DNA of 64,000 nucleotides from Sulfurospirillum oryzae (GTDB taxonomy: Bacteria > Campylobacterota > Campylobacteria > Campylobacterales > Sulfurospirillaceae), in contig NZ_JANZKZ010000001.1 in the NCBI RefSeq assembly GCF_025770725.1, positions 558,001 through 622,000 of the forward strand. Reading direction: 5' to 3'. The notes beneath the pieces were generated by a model. That model was not told the DNA's origin, ran no database searches, and saw nothing but the letters and a program-made list of their open reading frames with translations. The position numbers and the translations under genes were made by a program. Numbering within the stretch: the first letter of the stretch is position 1; each line of letters starts with the position of its first letter. Below are positions 8,368 through 18,843 of this stretch, piece by piece.

Positions 8368-9390
8368 CATTAAAGAAAATTTAACGATATAAAATCCTCC
8401 AAAAAGTAGCCATAAAAATAGAATTGCCGCTAAATAGATAGGTTTCATGCCCACATTTTTAAATTTATTGGCGCTGGTTTCCATACCTAAAGCGCTCATC
8501 GCCATCGTTAGAAGAAAGGTATCGATAGCATTGATGTCCGCCACTAAATTTAGAGGGACAAGGTTTAATGAGTTAAATCCTGCAACCCCAATAAATAAAA
8601 CCGCAAACCAAGGAATCACAATTTTTGTTTTTTGCTTTTGAGTGACACTCTGCGTTGCACGTACCAACCAAAATCCTAAAATGACTAAAAAGGGTGCTAG
8701 AAGCATGACCCGTATCATCTTCACGATGACTGCTGTTTTTGTAGCTTCTGCGCCGAGTGCATTTCCAGCAGCAACAACATGCGCTACCTCATGGATCGTA
8801 CCACCGATAAAAATACCCATCTGTTCAGGAAAGAGAGGGATGAACCCAGCTTTGTATAAAAAAGGGTATAAAAACATCGCTAATGTTCCAAACACCACAA
8901 CCGTAGAGACAGCAATAGCGCTTTTATAGGGCTCTGCGTTAATGACAGGCTCTGTTGCTAACACGGCGGCTGCTCCACAAATGGAACTTCCCGCACTCGT
9001 TAAAATTGTCGTCTCTTTATCCAGTTTCAACCATTTTGTTCCTACAAAATACCCGATGATAAATGTAGAGCTAACAACAATAACACTTGTAAGCATGCCT
9101 GCTATTCCCACATCTTCAATATTTTGAAACGTTATTCTAAATCCATACAGAACAATGCCCAGCCGTAAAATCGTTTTGGTTGAAAATAAAATGCCAGCGA
9201 TCCACTCTTTGGGAAGTTTGTTACGCAGTGTATTGGCGTAAATCATACCCAGAACAATACCAATAATCAAAGGGCTAATACCAAGGTGTTTGAAAAGTGC
9301 AAAATCTGAGAGATATATTGCACTCATAGAAAAAAGTGCTACAAATAAAATGCCACTCAAGGTATTAGTGCGATTTTCTTTTTGAAACAT
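8362..9390 (-). CDS. yeiH: YeiH/UPF0324 family putative sulfate or sulfite exporter
   Basis: A 342-residue polytopic membrane protein with about ten hydrophobic helices. Family motifs include [14 protein letters not shown] near the N-terminus and [14 protein letters not shown] in the middle. The start ATG at 9390 has AAGGA five bases upstream; a TTG start slightly upstream is less convincing. It is divergently arranged with a LysR regulator, the typical yeiE-yeiH layout. The family is annotated as a putative sulfate exporter without firm biochemical proof; in a sulfur-respiring organism sulfite or sulfate efflux is plausible. Confidence 0.86.
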   Translation of the reverse strand: MFQKENRTNTLSGILFVALFSMSAIYLSDFALFKHLGISPLIIGIVLGMIYANTLRNKLPKEWIAGILFSTKTILRLGIVLYGFRITFQNIEDVGIAGMLTSVIVVSSTFIIGYFVGTKWLKLDKETTILTSAGSSICGAAAVLATEPVINAEPYKSAIAVSTVVVFGTLAMFLYPFLYKAGFIPLFPEQMGIFIGGTIHEVAHVVAAGNALGAEATKTAVIVKMIRVMLLAPFLVILGFWLVRATQSVTQKQKTKIVIPWFAVLFIGVAGFNSLNLVPLNLVADINAIDTFLLTMAMSALGMETSANKFKNVGMKPIYLAAILFLWLLFGGFYIVKFSLML

Positions 9391-9447
9391 AGGCATCCTT
9401 GAAATTTTGAGCAAATTATAAAATCATTATTTTAATAAGTAAAATAA

Positions 9448-9464
9448 ATTATATTCGTTATAAT
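9448..9464. promoter_or_regulatory. Candidate LysR operator between yeiH and its regulator
   Basis: ATTATA-TTCGT-TATAAT is a perfect 6-bp dyad containing the T-N11-A pattern of LysR-type binding sites. It lies midway in the 104-base divergent intergenic region, where it could control both promoters. Confidence 0.5.
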
Positions 9465-9494
9465 CATTAATATTTTTCATTAATAAGGCATCAA

Positions 9495-10358
9495 ATGACA
9501 CTTAAAGAACTGGCTATTTTTTACCATCTTTGCGAAGATTCCCATCTCTCAAACTTGGCGCAAAGGCTTGGCATCACCCAATCCGCCATCTCGCTAGCGA
9601 TCAAGTCATTAGAACAAAAAATTGGAGAGCAACTTTTTGATCGTATCGGCAAAAAATTGATTCTTAATGAGATAGGAAGACTCTTTAAAGAAAAAACACA
9701 CTCTCACTTTGTCGCCCTCAATGATGCGGAGGATTTTTTCAAAGACAGTAAAATTTCAGGTATCTTGAACATTGCATCCAGTAAAACCATAGGCGATTTT
9801 ATGACACCCCAAATTGTCTTTGACTTTTTGACATTGCACGAACATGTTACCATTCAAAAAGACATTAAGAACTCTTCACAGATCATCCAAATGGTGAAAG
9901 ATGCCGCTATTGATATAGGTTTTATCGAATCTTCTTGTGAAGATGCCGATATATGCAAAGAAGTCATTGGCGATGACCAACTCATTGTCGTCTCTGCAGA
10001 TCCTTGCTTAGGGGAAGGGACTTTTTTTATTGATGAATTGTTTTTCAAAAAATGGATTTTACGTGAAAAAGGCTCAGGCACTAGAGAGGTTTTTTTAGAT
10101 GCACTCGGTGTTATTGCCAAAGAGTTGAAAATCTTTATGGAATTTTCTGAATTTGAAGAAGCTAAAACTATATTGCTCAAAAATCCTCAAACCATTACAT
10201 GTCTCTCAAGAGTTGCCGTAGAAAAAGAACTTTTAAGAGGCGAGTTATTTGAAGTCAAGCTTTTCAATTTAACCATTGAGCGTAAATTTTATATGATCTA
10301 CAATAAAAATAAATATGCCAGTAAATTATTTACTGAGTTTAAACAGTTTGTCTGCTAA
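9495..10358 (+). CDS. LysR-family transcriptional regulator
   Basis: A 287-residue LysR-type regulator. The winged helix-turn-helix covers residues 1-60 (LSNLAQRLGITQSAISLAIKS, then LEQKIGEQLFDRIGKKL). The effector domain begins near residue 88 (ISGILNIASSKTIGDF) and includes the typical WILREKGSGTRE. It is divergent from the yeiH-like transporter with a LysR-type dyad between them, so it probably regulates that gene, as YeiE/CysB-like proteins do. The inducer is unknown; a sulfur oxyanion is a guess from context. Confidence 0.9.
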   Translation: MTLKELAIFYHLCEDSHLSNLAQRLGITQSAISLAIKSLEQKIGEQLFDRIGKKLILNEIGRLFKEKTHSHFVALNDAEDFFKDSKISGILNIASSKTIGDFMTPQIVFDFLTLHEHVTIQKDIKNSSQIIQMVKDAAIDIGFIESSCEDADICKEVIGDDQLIVVSADPCLGEGTFFIDELFFKKWILREKGSGTREVFLDALGVIAKELKIFMEFSEFEEAKTILLKNPQTITCLSRVAVEKELLRGELFEVKLFNLTIERKFYMIYNKNKYASKLFTEFKQFVC

Positions 10359-10368
10359 GTCAAAAACT

Positions 10369-11610
10369 CTAACCATTATAGAATTGAAAACTATTTTTTC
10401 CTTTTGACTTCGCAACGTACATAGCAGCATCAGCGGTACTCATAAGAGTACGTGTATCTTCTGCCCAAGAAGGGAAAAGACTAATCCCAATACTCGCACC
10501 AATTTTCACACAATGCCCATCAAGTGTGGTAGGCATCGAGAGGGCGTGAATGATTTTGGTAGCAAGTTCCTCTATAGGTTCATCTCCTGCCCTACTCTCT
10601 AAAATAATAGCGAACTCATCACCACCAATACGAAAAAAGCTATCGCTTTTTCTTAAACTATGGGCAAGCCGTTTGCCAACATCTTTTAAAAGCAAATCTC
10701 CCACGTGGTGCCCTAGCTTGTCATTGACGATTTTAAAATCATCTAAATCTATCATCATCAAGTAACAATACGAACCATATCTTGTTGCATTTTCGACGGC
10801 TTGAGTAATACGTTCTTCAAAAAAATGACGATTTGGCATACCTGTTACTCGATCATAATATGCCAATTGCTTCAAACTCAAATCGCGTTTGTTAATCTGT
10901 GACATCATCTCACCAAAAGCACGCGACAGACTCCCCACTTCATCTTTAGTCTCAATCGAAAATGTCGTTGAATCAGTTGAATAATCTTCATTTGTTGTAA
11001 TACGTTGTGTCGCCGCCAAAAGGTATGTTAAAGGCTCTGTTATGGTTTTGCTAATGCGTGTTGCCACCCATCTTGCTAAATAAAATGCGATAACAGTAGC
11101 AAAGAAAGTACAAACGACATACCAATAAAGACGGTTGTAAAAACCATTGAGACTACTTTCCAAAATAAGTGTACCAACAGGCTGTGAACGCAAGAGAACA
11201 GGTTTACTAATGGTAATGGTTGTAGATGTTATGATTTCTAATGTCTGTTCAAGATTGACTGGAAATTGCTCTAAATCTTTGTTTTCTTTTTCACTTTTAT
11301 GGTAATGTGCCAACATCGTTCCATCGGCTAAAATCAGATGTGCTTCCAGCATATCTTGCGCACCAACAAGTGCAGATAAAGTCTCTTCCGCTGCCTTTTT
11401 ATCTTGAAAGGCAACAGCGGCAGCGGAGCTATCGCGTATAATGTCTGCTTGCACACGAATTTCTTGGAGTGTTGCATTTTGGATAGCTTTATACTCATAC
11501 GCAAGCATAATGATAACAACAGGAACTAACGCTATCATAATGCCTATTACATTGGAGTAGATAAGTTTTTTTTGAATAGGTTGCTTACTTAACCACTTTT
11601 GAATAAACAT
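10369..11610 (-). CDS. Membrane diguanylate cyclase (YfiN-like: CHASE8-type, HAMP, GGDEF)
   Basis: A 413-residue inner-membrane enzyme making cyclic di-GMP. Order: membrane helix at about 17-37 (LIYSNVIGIMIALVPVVIIML), a periplasmic region to about 150 resembling CHASE8, a second helix, HAMP (TISKTITEPLTYLLAATQRI) and a GGDEF domain from about 245. The catalytic motif is intact (FFRIGGDEFAIIL), and RKSD five residues before it is a product-inhibition I-site. It follows the YfiR-like gene by two bases. By analogy with YfiBNR of Pseudomonas, the periplasmic YfiR-like protein should repress it. Confidence 0.88.
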   Translation of the reverse strand: MFIQKWLSKQPIQKKLIYSNVIGIMIALVPVVIIMLAYEYKAIQNATLQEIRVQADIIRDSSAAAVAFQDKKAAEETLSALVGAQDMLEAHLILADGTMLAHYHKSEKENKDLEQFPVNLEQTLEIITSTTITISKPVLLRSQPVGTLILESSLNGFYNRLYWYVVCTFFATVIAFYLARWVATRISKTITEPLTYLLAATQRITTNEDYSTDSTTFSIETKDEVGSLSRAFGEMMSQINKRDLSLKQLAYYDRVTGMPNRHFFEERITQAVENATRYGSYCYLMMIDLDDFKIVNDKLGHHVGDLLLKDVGKRLAHSLRKSDSFFRIGGDEFAIILESRAGDEPIEELATKIIHALSMPTTLDGHCVKIGASIGISLFPSWAEDTRTLMSTADAAMYVAKSKGKNSFQFYNG

Positions 11611-11612
11611 GA

Positions 11613-12122
11613 CTATTTCACTTTTTTTGCTAGGTTTAACAACCTAGAGCTTAAATTGAGATTTGCCTCTTTGAGTGCTTTAGTGTTTATGGTAAATGAC
11701 AACCTCTCATTATCTTGAAGAATGACAATATGATACCCTTTTACGTTTGCGTTATCGGTTACGATCAGTATAGGCAATCCTGCAATCTCTTCTATCATTT
11801 TTTGTTCTTTTTGATGTTCATTTTCACCAATAAAAACAATATGGCATTTTTTAGCTTCTTGGGGTGATGTTATAAAAATGGTTTTAATGGTTTGCTCACC
11901 TATTTTTTTATTTTCCAAGGCATCAAGTGCGGCACCAAAAGCATCTTGTCCATAAAGACAAAGGTTAAAATTACCTTTTTGTTTCTCTTCTGGCCAATCT
12001 GTCAGCAATGCAAAATTGTAAAGATACGCTGCTTTAATGGTATATTCTGGCAAAGCATCTGCTTTGAGGATTGATGAGCATACCCCCATGATAAGTATGA
12101 TAAAGGTTAGTATCTGTTTCAT
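11613..12122 (-). CDS. YfiR-like periplasmic regulator (DUF4154)
   Basis: A 169-residue exported protein (signal peptide MKQILTFIILIMGVCSSILKA) of the YfiR/HmsC-like DUF4154 family. The opening PEYTIKAAYLYNFALLTDWP is characteristic. Two cysteines (about C55 and C93) match the pair that forms a redox-sensitive disulfide in YfiR. It lies between a TonB receptor (ATGA overlap) and a YfiN-like cyclase. In the known system YfiR binds the cyclase's periplasmic part and blocks it. Here the outer-membrane partner would be the TonB receptor and not YfiB. Confidence 0.83.
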   Translation of the reverse strand: MKQILTFIILIMGVCSSILKADALPEYTIKAAYLYNFALLTDWPEEKQKGNFNLCLYGQDAFGAALDALENKKIGEQTIKTIFITSPQEAKKCHIVFIGENEHQKEQKMIEEIAGLPILIVTDNANVKGYHIVILQDNERLSFTINTKALKEANLNLSSRLLNLAKKVK

Positions 12123-14098
12123 TTGAAGGTGTACTCCAATTGAAGCCAGAAGGTACGGCCCGATTGTTTAAGAAGCATCTGATTATCAAACTGAGGAACA
12201 ATAACATCACCATAATTTTTATCAAAAACATTGTGTACCAAAAAATTCACATCAAGATTGGGAGCTATATGGTGAGCCAGTAAATTGATATTGGTTAAAA
12301 CATATCCTGGAGCATACTCATCTCTAGTGGCTGTATAAAGAGGACGAGAACCAAGATACTGCATCTCTAAGCCCATACGTACCTGTTCATTTAATACAGG
12401 AGTTGAAAGATTAAATTTCGCAATATGAGAAGGCGCATTAACAAGCGTTAGTCCTGTATCTTTTTCTTCGGCATTTTGCCATGTAAAACTTGTACGAACA
12501 CGCGTGCCATCATTCCAGTGTTTTTCAAGCTCTATCTCCGCTCCACGTGTTATGATATCTGGCAGTATGGTAGATCCGATACGATCACTAATGTGGTAAC
12601 GATACAACGAACCAAGTAATTTTGTCTCATATCCAAGTTTTTGCTCTAGCACAAACTCTAATGCTCTTGACTTTTCTGGATTTGTATAGACTTTATTTGT
12701 GTTGGCTCCGTCCTGAGGTGTTGCTTGACGATTTGATTTTCCAGCGGAGAGTTTTAAAACAGTCGTATTCAAAGGTTTCCAAATTACTGCAGCATGTGGA
12801 GAGAGCGCATGTGTATCATTGTCGCTATTTTCATAACGCGCTCCATAATTAAAGCTTAGGGTTCGCGTAAGTGAAAAATCATCATAGACATAAAGACTGT
12901 ATGTTTTTCGAGGATTAACTTCACCAGAAGAAGGGTATTCTATTTCATTAGTTGTTGTGTTGGTATAATAATCATACCAACTCCATTCATAATCATGACG
13001 GTACTCTGTACCCAAAGAGAGCACATGATTATCAAACCAAGTCCCAATAAGTTTTACATCACCACCATTCCAACGTGCATTTATTCCCCCATTATAAGTA
13101 TCGCCATAGCTAATCCAAGATGTCGGATCAAAAGTTTTATAAATATACGCTCCTGCCCAGATCGAAGATGAGAGCTTTGTATTTTTCGAAAGGTCTACAT
13201 CATACTTCAATCGAACAAACTGATTTTTATCGGTACCATGTAAAGGGTCGCCATCTATCGCTGTAGACGGATACGATGGAATATTAAGATTTCGTTTGAC
13301 ATAAGCAGCCATGAGGGAAAAATTTTCATAACTTGCTTTAAAAAGTAAACGTTTGTTGTCTTCAGCATTATCGCCTTTTTGCTCAATTGTACCTAAGATA
13401 CTATCGTTGTATGAGAAGTCACGACCATGAGTGCTAAACGTCGAGACAGAGAGTAAAAAATCCGCCCCATTTTCAAATCGCTCACCTACAGTAGCTCGTT
13501 GCTGATGACTTTTGTAACTCCCATAACCTAAGGCTACTTGCGTACCATCAAAATCACTCCCTTTTTTAGTGATGATGTTAATAGCACCAAGAAGAGCGCC
13601 ATTGCTATAACCTGAACTACCACCTCCTGGAATATACTCAACCCGTTCAATCAACGCAACATCTAAAATACCATCATTACCCAAATACGCCTGACCATAA
13701 AAACTATCATCTGCACGATACCCATCAATAAGCACAATAATACGCCCAGCGTATTCACCTGGGCTACTAAAGCCTCGTCCAGCAAGGAATGAGTATTCAT
13801 AATCGTGCGATACGCTTAACCCACGCATACTGGACAAAATATCACCTAATGTACGATACCCATAATCTTTAATATCTTGAGCAGTAACGATAGAAACAGC
13901 AGAAGTGGCATTACTAATTTGATTGGCAATATGGCTTGCGGGAATGTATTTTGTTTCTACAAGTTCTTCAAGAGGAATCGTCGTCGCATCCATAGACTTA
14001 TTGCTTTGGGCCATCAACGATGTTACTAACAGTGGTAATAACAGAGAAAAGCTACGTTTTTTAGCGTGCAAACGTACCTTTTTTTTGTATGACATCAC
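12119..14098 (-). CDS. TonB-dependent outer-membrane receptor linked to YfiR/GGDEF signalling
   Basis: A 659-residue receptor with an exported N-terminus. A plug domain (SAVSIVTAQDIKDYGYRTL, IIVLIDGYR, RVEYIPGGGSSGYSNGALLGAINIITKK) is followed by a beta-barrel ending in a C-terminal aromatic strand (LQLEYTF). The first ORF methionines (MMSYKKKVRLHAKKRS) give a basic leader, plausible for export. No TonB-box or FecA-like extension stands out. It overlaps the YfiR-like gene and has no exbB/exbD of its own. The ligand is unknown. Confidence 0.88.
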   Translation of the reverse strand: MMSYKKKVRLHAKKRSFSLLLPLLVTSLMAQSNKSMDATTIPLEELVETKYIPASHIANQISNATSAVSIVTAQDIKDYGYRTLGDILSSMRGLSVSHDYEYSFLAGRGFSSPGEYAGRIIVLIDGYRADDSFYGQAYLGNDGILDVALIERVEYIPGGGSSGYSNGALLGAINIITKKGSDFDGTQVALGYGSYKSHQQRATVGERFENGADFLLSVSTFSTHGRDFSYNDSILGTIEQKGDNAEDNKRLLFKASYENFSLMAAYVKRNLNIPSYPSTAIDGDPLHGTDKNQFVRLKYDVDLSKNTKLSSSIWAGAYIYKTFDPTSWISYGDTYNGGINARWNGGDVKLIGTWFDNHVLSLGTEYRHDYEWSWYDYYTNTTTNEIEYPSSGEVNPRKTYSLYVYDDFSLTRTLSFNYGARYENSDNDTHALSPHAAVIWKPLNTTVLKLSAGKSNRQATPQDGANTNKVYTNPEKSRALEFVLEQKLGYETKLLGSLYRYHISDRIGSTILPDIITRGAEIELEKHWNDGTRVRTSFTWQNAEEKDTGLTLVNAPSHIAKFNLSTPVLNEQVRMGLEMQYLGSRPLYTATRDEYAPGYVLTNINLLAHHIAPNLDVNFLVHNVFDKNYGDVIVPQFDNQMLLKQSGRTFWLQLEYTFK

Positions 14099-14228
14099 TC
14101 AACCTACTTGTATTTGTATTGTATTTGAAAAATTACAGAAATATCTTCTTGCAAATACTAATAATTCTAACAAAACAATGGTCACATAACAGTCACTTCC
14201 ATTGAAGCATCCCGTCACTATTGAGTGA

Positions 14229-15260
<1,032 letters not shown>

Positions 15261-15263
<3 letters not shown>

Positions 15264-15284
15264 AAGGGCAAAACTGCCCTTTTA
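15261..15284. terminator. Bidirectional intrinsic terminator
   Basis: TAAAAGGGCA and TGCCCTTTTA form a perfect 10-bp stem with loop AAAC. Flanking A and T runs make it a terminator in both directions. It begins at the adenine deaminase stop codon and touches the stop of the convergent cyclase gene. Confidence 0.85.
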
Positions 15285-17660
15285 GAGTTTTGATTCACAA
15301 AAAGATACAACGTTTTTCCCTGCTTCTTTAGCTTTGTACATTGCAGCATCTGCTTGTTTTAAAAGATCGTCAAGGCTTCCTTCTTCACTATTAAAAACCA
15401 ATACACCAATACTCGCAGTGCAACTATGTTCAACAAAATATTCTTCATTTCTATTATGCGATACATTAAGCATGTAAAGCGCTGACAAACTCTGGCGAAT
15501 TTTTTCTGCTACCTTTTGTGCTTGCCAAACTGATTCGTTTTTCTCTTCATGAAGTGCGTTGAGGATAACAACAAATTCATCCCCTCCAAAACGTGCTATG
15601 GTATCTATTTCACGGACACACAGTTTGAGTCTATCTGCTACCTGACACAACAGTAAATCACCAATGCTATGTCCATGCGTGTCGTTAAGTGATTTAAAAT
15701 TATCCAAATCAAGGAAAAGCAGTGCTGCGTATTTATGATTGCGTTTTATTTCAGCTAACGTATAATTTAAACGCTCACTTAATAAAAGACGGTTTGGCAA
15801 TTTCGTTAAAGGATCGTAAAATGCTAATTGCTGCACTTTTTCTTGCATTGTTTTTCGCTCAGTGACTTCTCTTGTAATGCCATGAAAGCCTATGATTTCA
15901 CCTTTATCGTTTCGTTCTGGTTTTGATATAATCTCACCCCAAATCAACCTACCATCTTTACATTGGTGCTGAATTTCATACGTCACAAAATCTGTATGAA
16001 TTCCTTTTTGTTCCGCTTCATATCGTTGCTTTAATTTTTCGGAGATTGTTGCAACTCCCTCGGCAGAAAACATTTCAAAAGCATGATGCCCTATCACTTC
16101 ATCGGCTCTATAACCTCTAAATTTCTCATCAGCTGGGCTAATATAGGTGATCACCAAATTACGATCTGTTTTCCAAATAACGTCGGTGACTTCTTCGGTA
16201 AGGCGTCTATAAAGCTCTTCACTCTCTCTTAGTTTTGTCGCAACCATGCTCTTTTCAATCGCAATACTCGCAAGATTGGCGGATTGCTCTATCAGGATTA
16301 TATCGACCTTGGTAGGAGATTTAGGGTTTGCATGATAGATCGCAAATGTTCCCAATACACTTCCATCAGATGATAAAATCGGTTCTGACCAACACGACTG
16401 TAGTCCTGCGCGTAATGCTATCTCTTTGTATGCTTTCCAATAAGGATGTGTTGCTATATCTTCAACAACCACGCGCTCTTTAAGATACGCGGCTGTTCCA
16501 CAAGAGCCTACTCCTCTACCGATCTGAACGCCTTTTATGGCTTCATTGTAAAAATCAGGTAAGCTTGGTGCGATCACTTGCGAAAACAGTTGAGCTTCTT
16601 TATCAAGCAAAAGAATGCTGCAAAACATGCTGGGGTTTTGTTCCTCAACTTCTTTTACAATAGTCCCTAAAACTGTAGACAAAGGTACCATCTTTGCAAT
16701 CATTTCTAAAATATTATTTTGGTAATGTTCACGCATCTCCGCTGCTTTACGATTTTTGATTTCACATCGTAATCTGTAATACCAATAACCAAAAAGCATG
16801 AATAAGCCTATAAGCCCTACGCTGTATTTGAAAATGGTCTCAGCACGAATACCTTGTTCTATCCTCATGCCAATCCAACGATTAAAAATAATATCTGATT
16901 CTTCAGCCGAAATAGAAGCCATAGCTTTAGTCATGATTGAAGCAAGTTCAGGATGGCTTTTTGAAAAGGCAAAACGATGCTGACTTAAAAATTCTGTTTG
17001 ACCCGAGATACGAAGTTTTGTAAGACCATTATTTTTAATCACATAGTTAATAGCACTCATATCACCGACATACGCATCTGCTTTTCCATCTATCACCAAG
17101 TTTAAAGCATCTAATATATTATTGGCTAAGACTAACTGTATTTTGGGGTATTTTGTTTCGATTAGCTCTTGCGTAAAGTAGCCTTTTTCAACAGCAACAC
17201 GCTTTCTTGCTAAGTGCGCTAAACTACCTATAAATTCACCTTCGCCATTGTCGACAATCATGCTCTGAGTATCGCGATAAGGCTCAGAAAAGATAAAATA
17301 TTTTAAACGCTCGGGTGTTTGAACGATGCTGGTCAAAACGTCTATTTCACCTTTTTTCGCTAGTTCAACAACCTCAGACCACGATTTTCCTTTAACAATT
17401 TCAAAGTGAATACCTAGTTTTTGTTCCAAAAGATGTAGGTAATCAACTGCCATACCAACATAATTTCCATTTTGATTGACCCATTCATAAGGAGCATACT
17501 CAGAATCCATTCCAACATGTATGGTTCGATGTGTTTGAAGCCATGCTTTTTCACTGTCACTGAGTTTGAGATTGTTGGTTGTTGATACAGAAGTAGGCTC
17601 CGCAAAAAGACTCAAAGGTATTAACAAAAAAATAAACAGATGAAAAAGAGAAAACTTCAT
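15282..17660 (-). CDS. Periplasmic-binding/GAF/PAS/GGDEF sensor diguanylate cyclase
   Basis: A 792-residue membrane sensor. Order: signal peptide (LFHLFIFLLIPLSLFA), a periplasmic solute-binding domain type 3 at about 35-260 (IHVGMDSEYAPYEW), a membrane helix near 278-296, GAF near 315-460, PAS near 470-590 and GGDEF to the end. The active-site motif is intact (ARFGGDEFVVIL), with an I-site REID five residues before it. The solute-binding domain suggests it reads an amino acid or similar small ligand and adjusts cyclic di-GMP. It stands alone, ending at the shared terminator. Confidence 0.9.
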   Translation of the reverse strand: MKFSLFHLFIFLLIPLSLFAEPTSVSTTNNLKLSDSEKAWLQTHRTIHVGMDSEYAPYEWVNQNGNYVGMAVDYLHLLEQKLGIHFEIVKGKSWSEVVELAKKGEIDVLTSIVQTPERLKYFIFSEPYRDTQSMIVDNGEGEFIGSLAHLARKRVAVEKGYFTQELIETKYPKIQLVLANNILDALNLVIDGKADAYVGDMSAINYVIKNNGLTKLRISGQTEFLSQHRFAFSKSHPELASIMTKAMASISAEESDIIFNRWIGMRIEQGIRAETIFKYSVGLIGLFMLFGYWYYRLRCEIKNRKAAEMREHYQNNILEMIAKMVPLSTVLGTIVKEVEEQNPSMFCSILLLDKEAQLFSQVIAPSLPDFYNEAIKGVQIGRGVGSCGTAAYLKERVVVEDIATHPYWKAYKEIALRAGLQSCWSEPILSSDGSVLGTFAIYHANPKSPTKVDIILIEQSANLASIAIEKSMVATKLRESEELYRRLTEEVTDVIWKTDRNLVITYISPADEKFRGYRADEVIGHHAFEMFSAEGVATISEKLKQRYEAEQKGIHTDFVTYEIQHQCKDGRLIWGEIISKPERNDKGEIIGFHGITREVTERKTMQEKVQQLAFYDPLTKLPNRLLLSERLNYTLAEIKRNHKYAALLFLDLDNFKSLNDTHGHSIGDLLLCQVADRLKLCVREIDTIARFGGDEFVVILNALHEEKNESVWQAQKVAEKIRQSLSALYMLNVSHNRNEEYFVEHSCTASIGVLVFNSEEGSLDDLLKQADAAMYKAKEAGKNVVSFCESKL

Positions 17661-17840
17661 GATTGTTCTCGTCTTTATGGTGTACTCCTCATTAAAAGTA
17701 ACTCCTTAATTTAACTCAGTCTAGTTTAATTGTACTTATCAAATGTTTTAAGAAACCTGAATCTTTAATGAATTATCACTCTTAATAGCATTGTCTATTT
17801 GAGGGTTTAATGGTTAAGCCTACATAACAATTTTTCAGAG

Positions 17841-17855
17841 GGAATACTCCTTGCA
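17841..17855 (+). promoter_or_regulatory. Candidate sigma-54 (-24/-12) promoter
   Basis: GGAA-TACTCC-TTGCA fits the Campylobacterota RpoN pattern GGAA-N6-TTGC, with the GG and GC doublets ten bases apart. Transcription would begin near 17866, giving a leader of about 25 bases before the Rop-like gene with its strong AAAGGAG. It is the only feature in the 230-base gap between the divergent genes that I can read with some confidence. Confidence 0.5.
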
Positions 17856-17890
17856 ACTGAACATCATTGTCACAACTAAAGGAGTACAAA

Positions 17891-18079
17891 ATGGATGAAA
17901 AAGAGCTCAAAAAAGAGTTAGCAAGACTCAAGCGTTTAGCGGTTGAAATAGCCGGTGAAATTCACGATATTGTCGAAGATACGCTTTGGGTAAAATATAA
18001 TGAACTTCCCATTCTTTCAGCAAAGATAGTCGAAGCCATCAAAGAGGCAGAAGCGTTTAAAGAAGCGCACCGTCTTTAA
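17891..18079 (+). CDS. Small Rop-like (CCE_0567-type) helical protein
   Basis: A 62-residue, highly charged protein that should form a helical hairpin: ELKKELARLKRLAVEIAGE, a turn near the LP of NELPILSAK, then a second helix. It resembles the CCE_0567/Rop-like family found beside nitrogen-fixation genes; IHDIVED is similar to the LHDLAE stretch of that family. The start ATG has AAAGGAG at good spacing; an upstream TTG is less likely. No nif gene is in the window. The possible sigma-54 promoter supports a nitrogen-related role, which remains an inference. Confidence 0.66.
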   Translation: MDEKELKKELARLKRLAVEIAGEIHDIVEDTLWVKYNELPILSAKIVEAIKEAEAFKEAHRL

Positions 18080-18843
18080 TGTGCGAGAATCCAATTGGAA
18101 ATTTTCGTAACCGCTTCTTGCTCAACACCATTAAATCCATGATACCCAAAGGCATTACAAGGATCGCCCTTTGTTTGCCCGCCTTCAATGGCTAAAAGCT
18201 CTTTGGTAGAGGTCGATGTCAATTTATTCATTAACGAAGGGGTAAGGTCAAACGAACAGAGAGAGCAACCATCGTTTCGATGATGCACCACCAAAACCGG
18301 CATTTGAAGTCTCTCTAGCTTCATTTCTGGCACCGCATTGCTTTTAGCATCGCTCAAAATGGAAGAAGTCAGCACGATACCATGAATATCGCTTGAATTT
18401 TCGGTTGCAATGTACGCAACCGATTGTGTGCCTCGACTTGTCCCCACAAGCCAAATGGGCGCCGTTGTTTGTGTTTTAACCCACGCAAGAACAGCGTTTA
18501 TATCTTGTACATGCTCTTTGGTTTGACGAAACCCACTCAAGTAAGGCTCATGTTGGCGATCGCTTGGTGCGTCCACGATGACCACCATCAACTCCTCTTT
18601 AGCAAAAAGCTCACGGCTGCGCGTTAAAAAATTACCCTCACCCCAGCCAAACTTTCCCTCACTTGAGAGTTGAAGACCACCATGCCCTCCTGCAAAGAGA
18701 ACCACAACAGCCTTAAAGGATTCAGGCGTTAAGACTAAAAGACGCTCACTGACACTGCTTCGGGTTGGAACATCAATAATACGCGATGTAACATCTGCAA
18801 ACAACGAAAGGACTGTTAAAACGAAGATGGCAAGAAAACGCAT
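18076..18843 (-). CDS. Exported alpha/beta hydrolase
   Basis: A 255-residue protein with a signal peptide (MRFLAIFVLTVLSLFA) and an alpha/beta-hydrolase fold. The nucleophile elbow is IWLVGTSRGTQS (Ser of GTSRG), the oxyanion region AVVLFAGGHGG, and later DAPSDRQHEPYLSGFR. Family members are secreted or periplasmic esterase-like proteins of unknown substrate. It follows xseA directly with its start adjacent to the xseA stop, and its end overlaps the convergent Rop-like gene by four bases. Confidence 0.78.
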   Translation of the reverse strand: MRFLAIFVLTVLSLFADVTSRIIDVPTRSSVSERLLVLTPESFKAVVVLFAGGHGGLQLSSEGKFGWGEGNFLTRSRELFAKEELMVVIVDAPSDRQHEPYLSGFRQTKEHVQDINAVLAWVKTQTTAPIWLVGTSRGTQSVAYIATENSSDIHGIVLTSSILSDAKSNAVPEMKLERLQMPVLVVHHRNDGCSLCSFDLTPSLMNKLTSTSTKELLAIEGGQTKGDPCNAFGYHGFNGVEQEAVTKISNWILAH

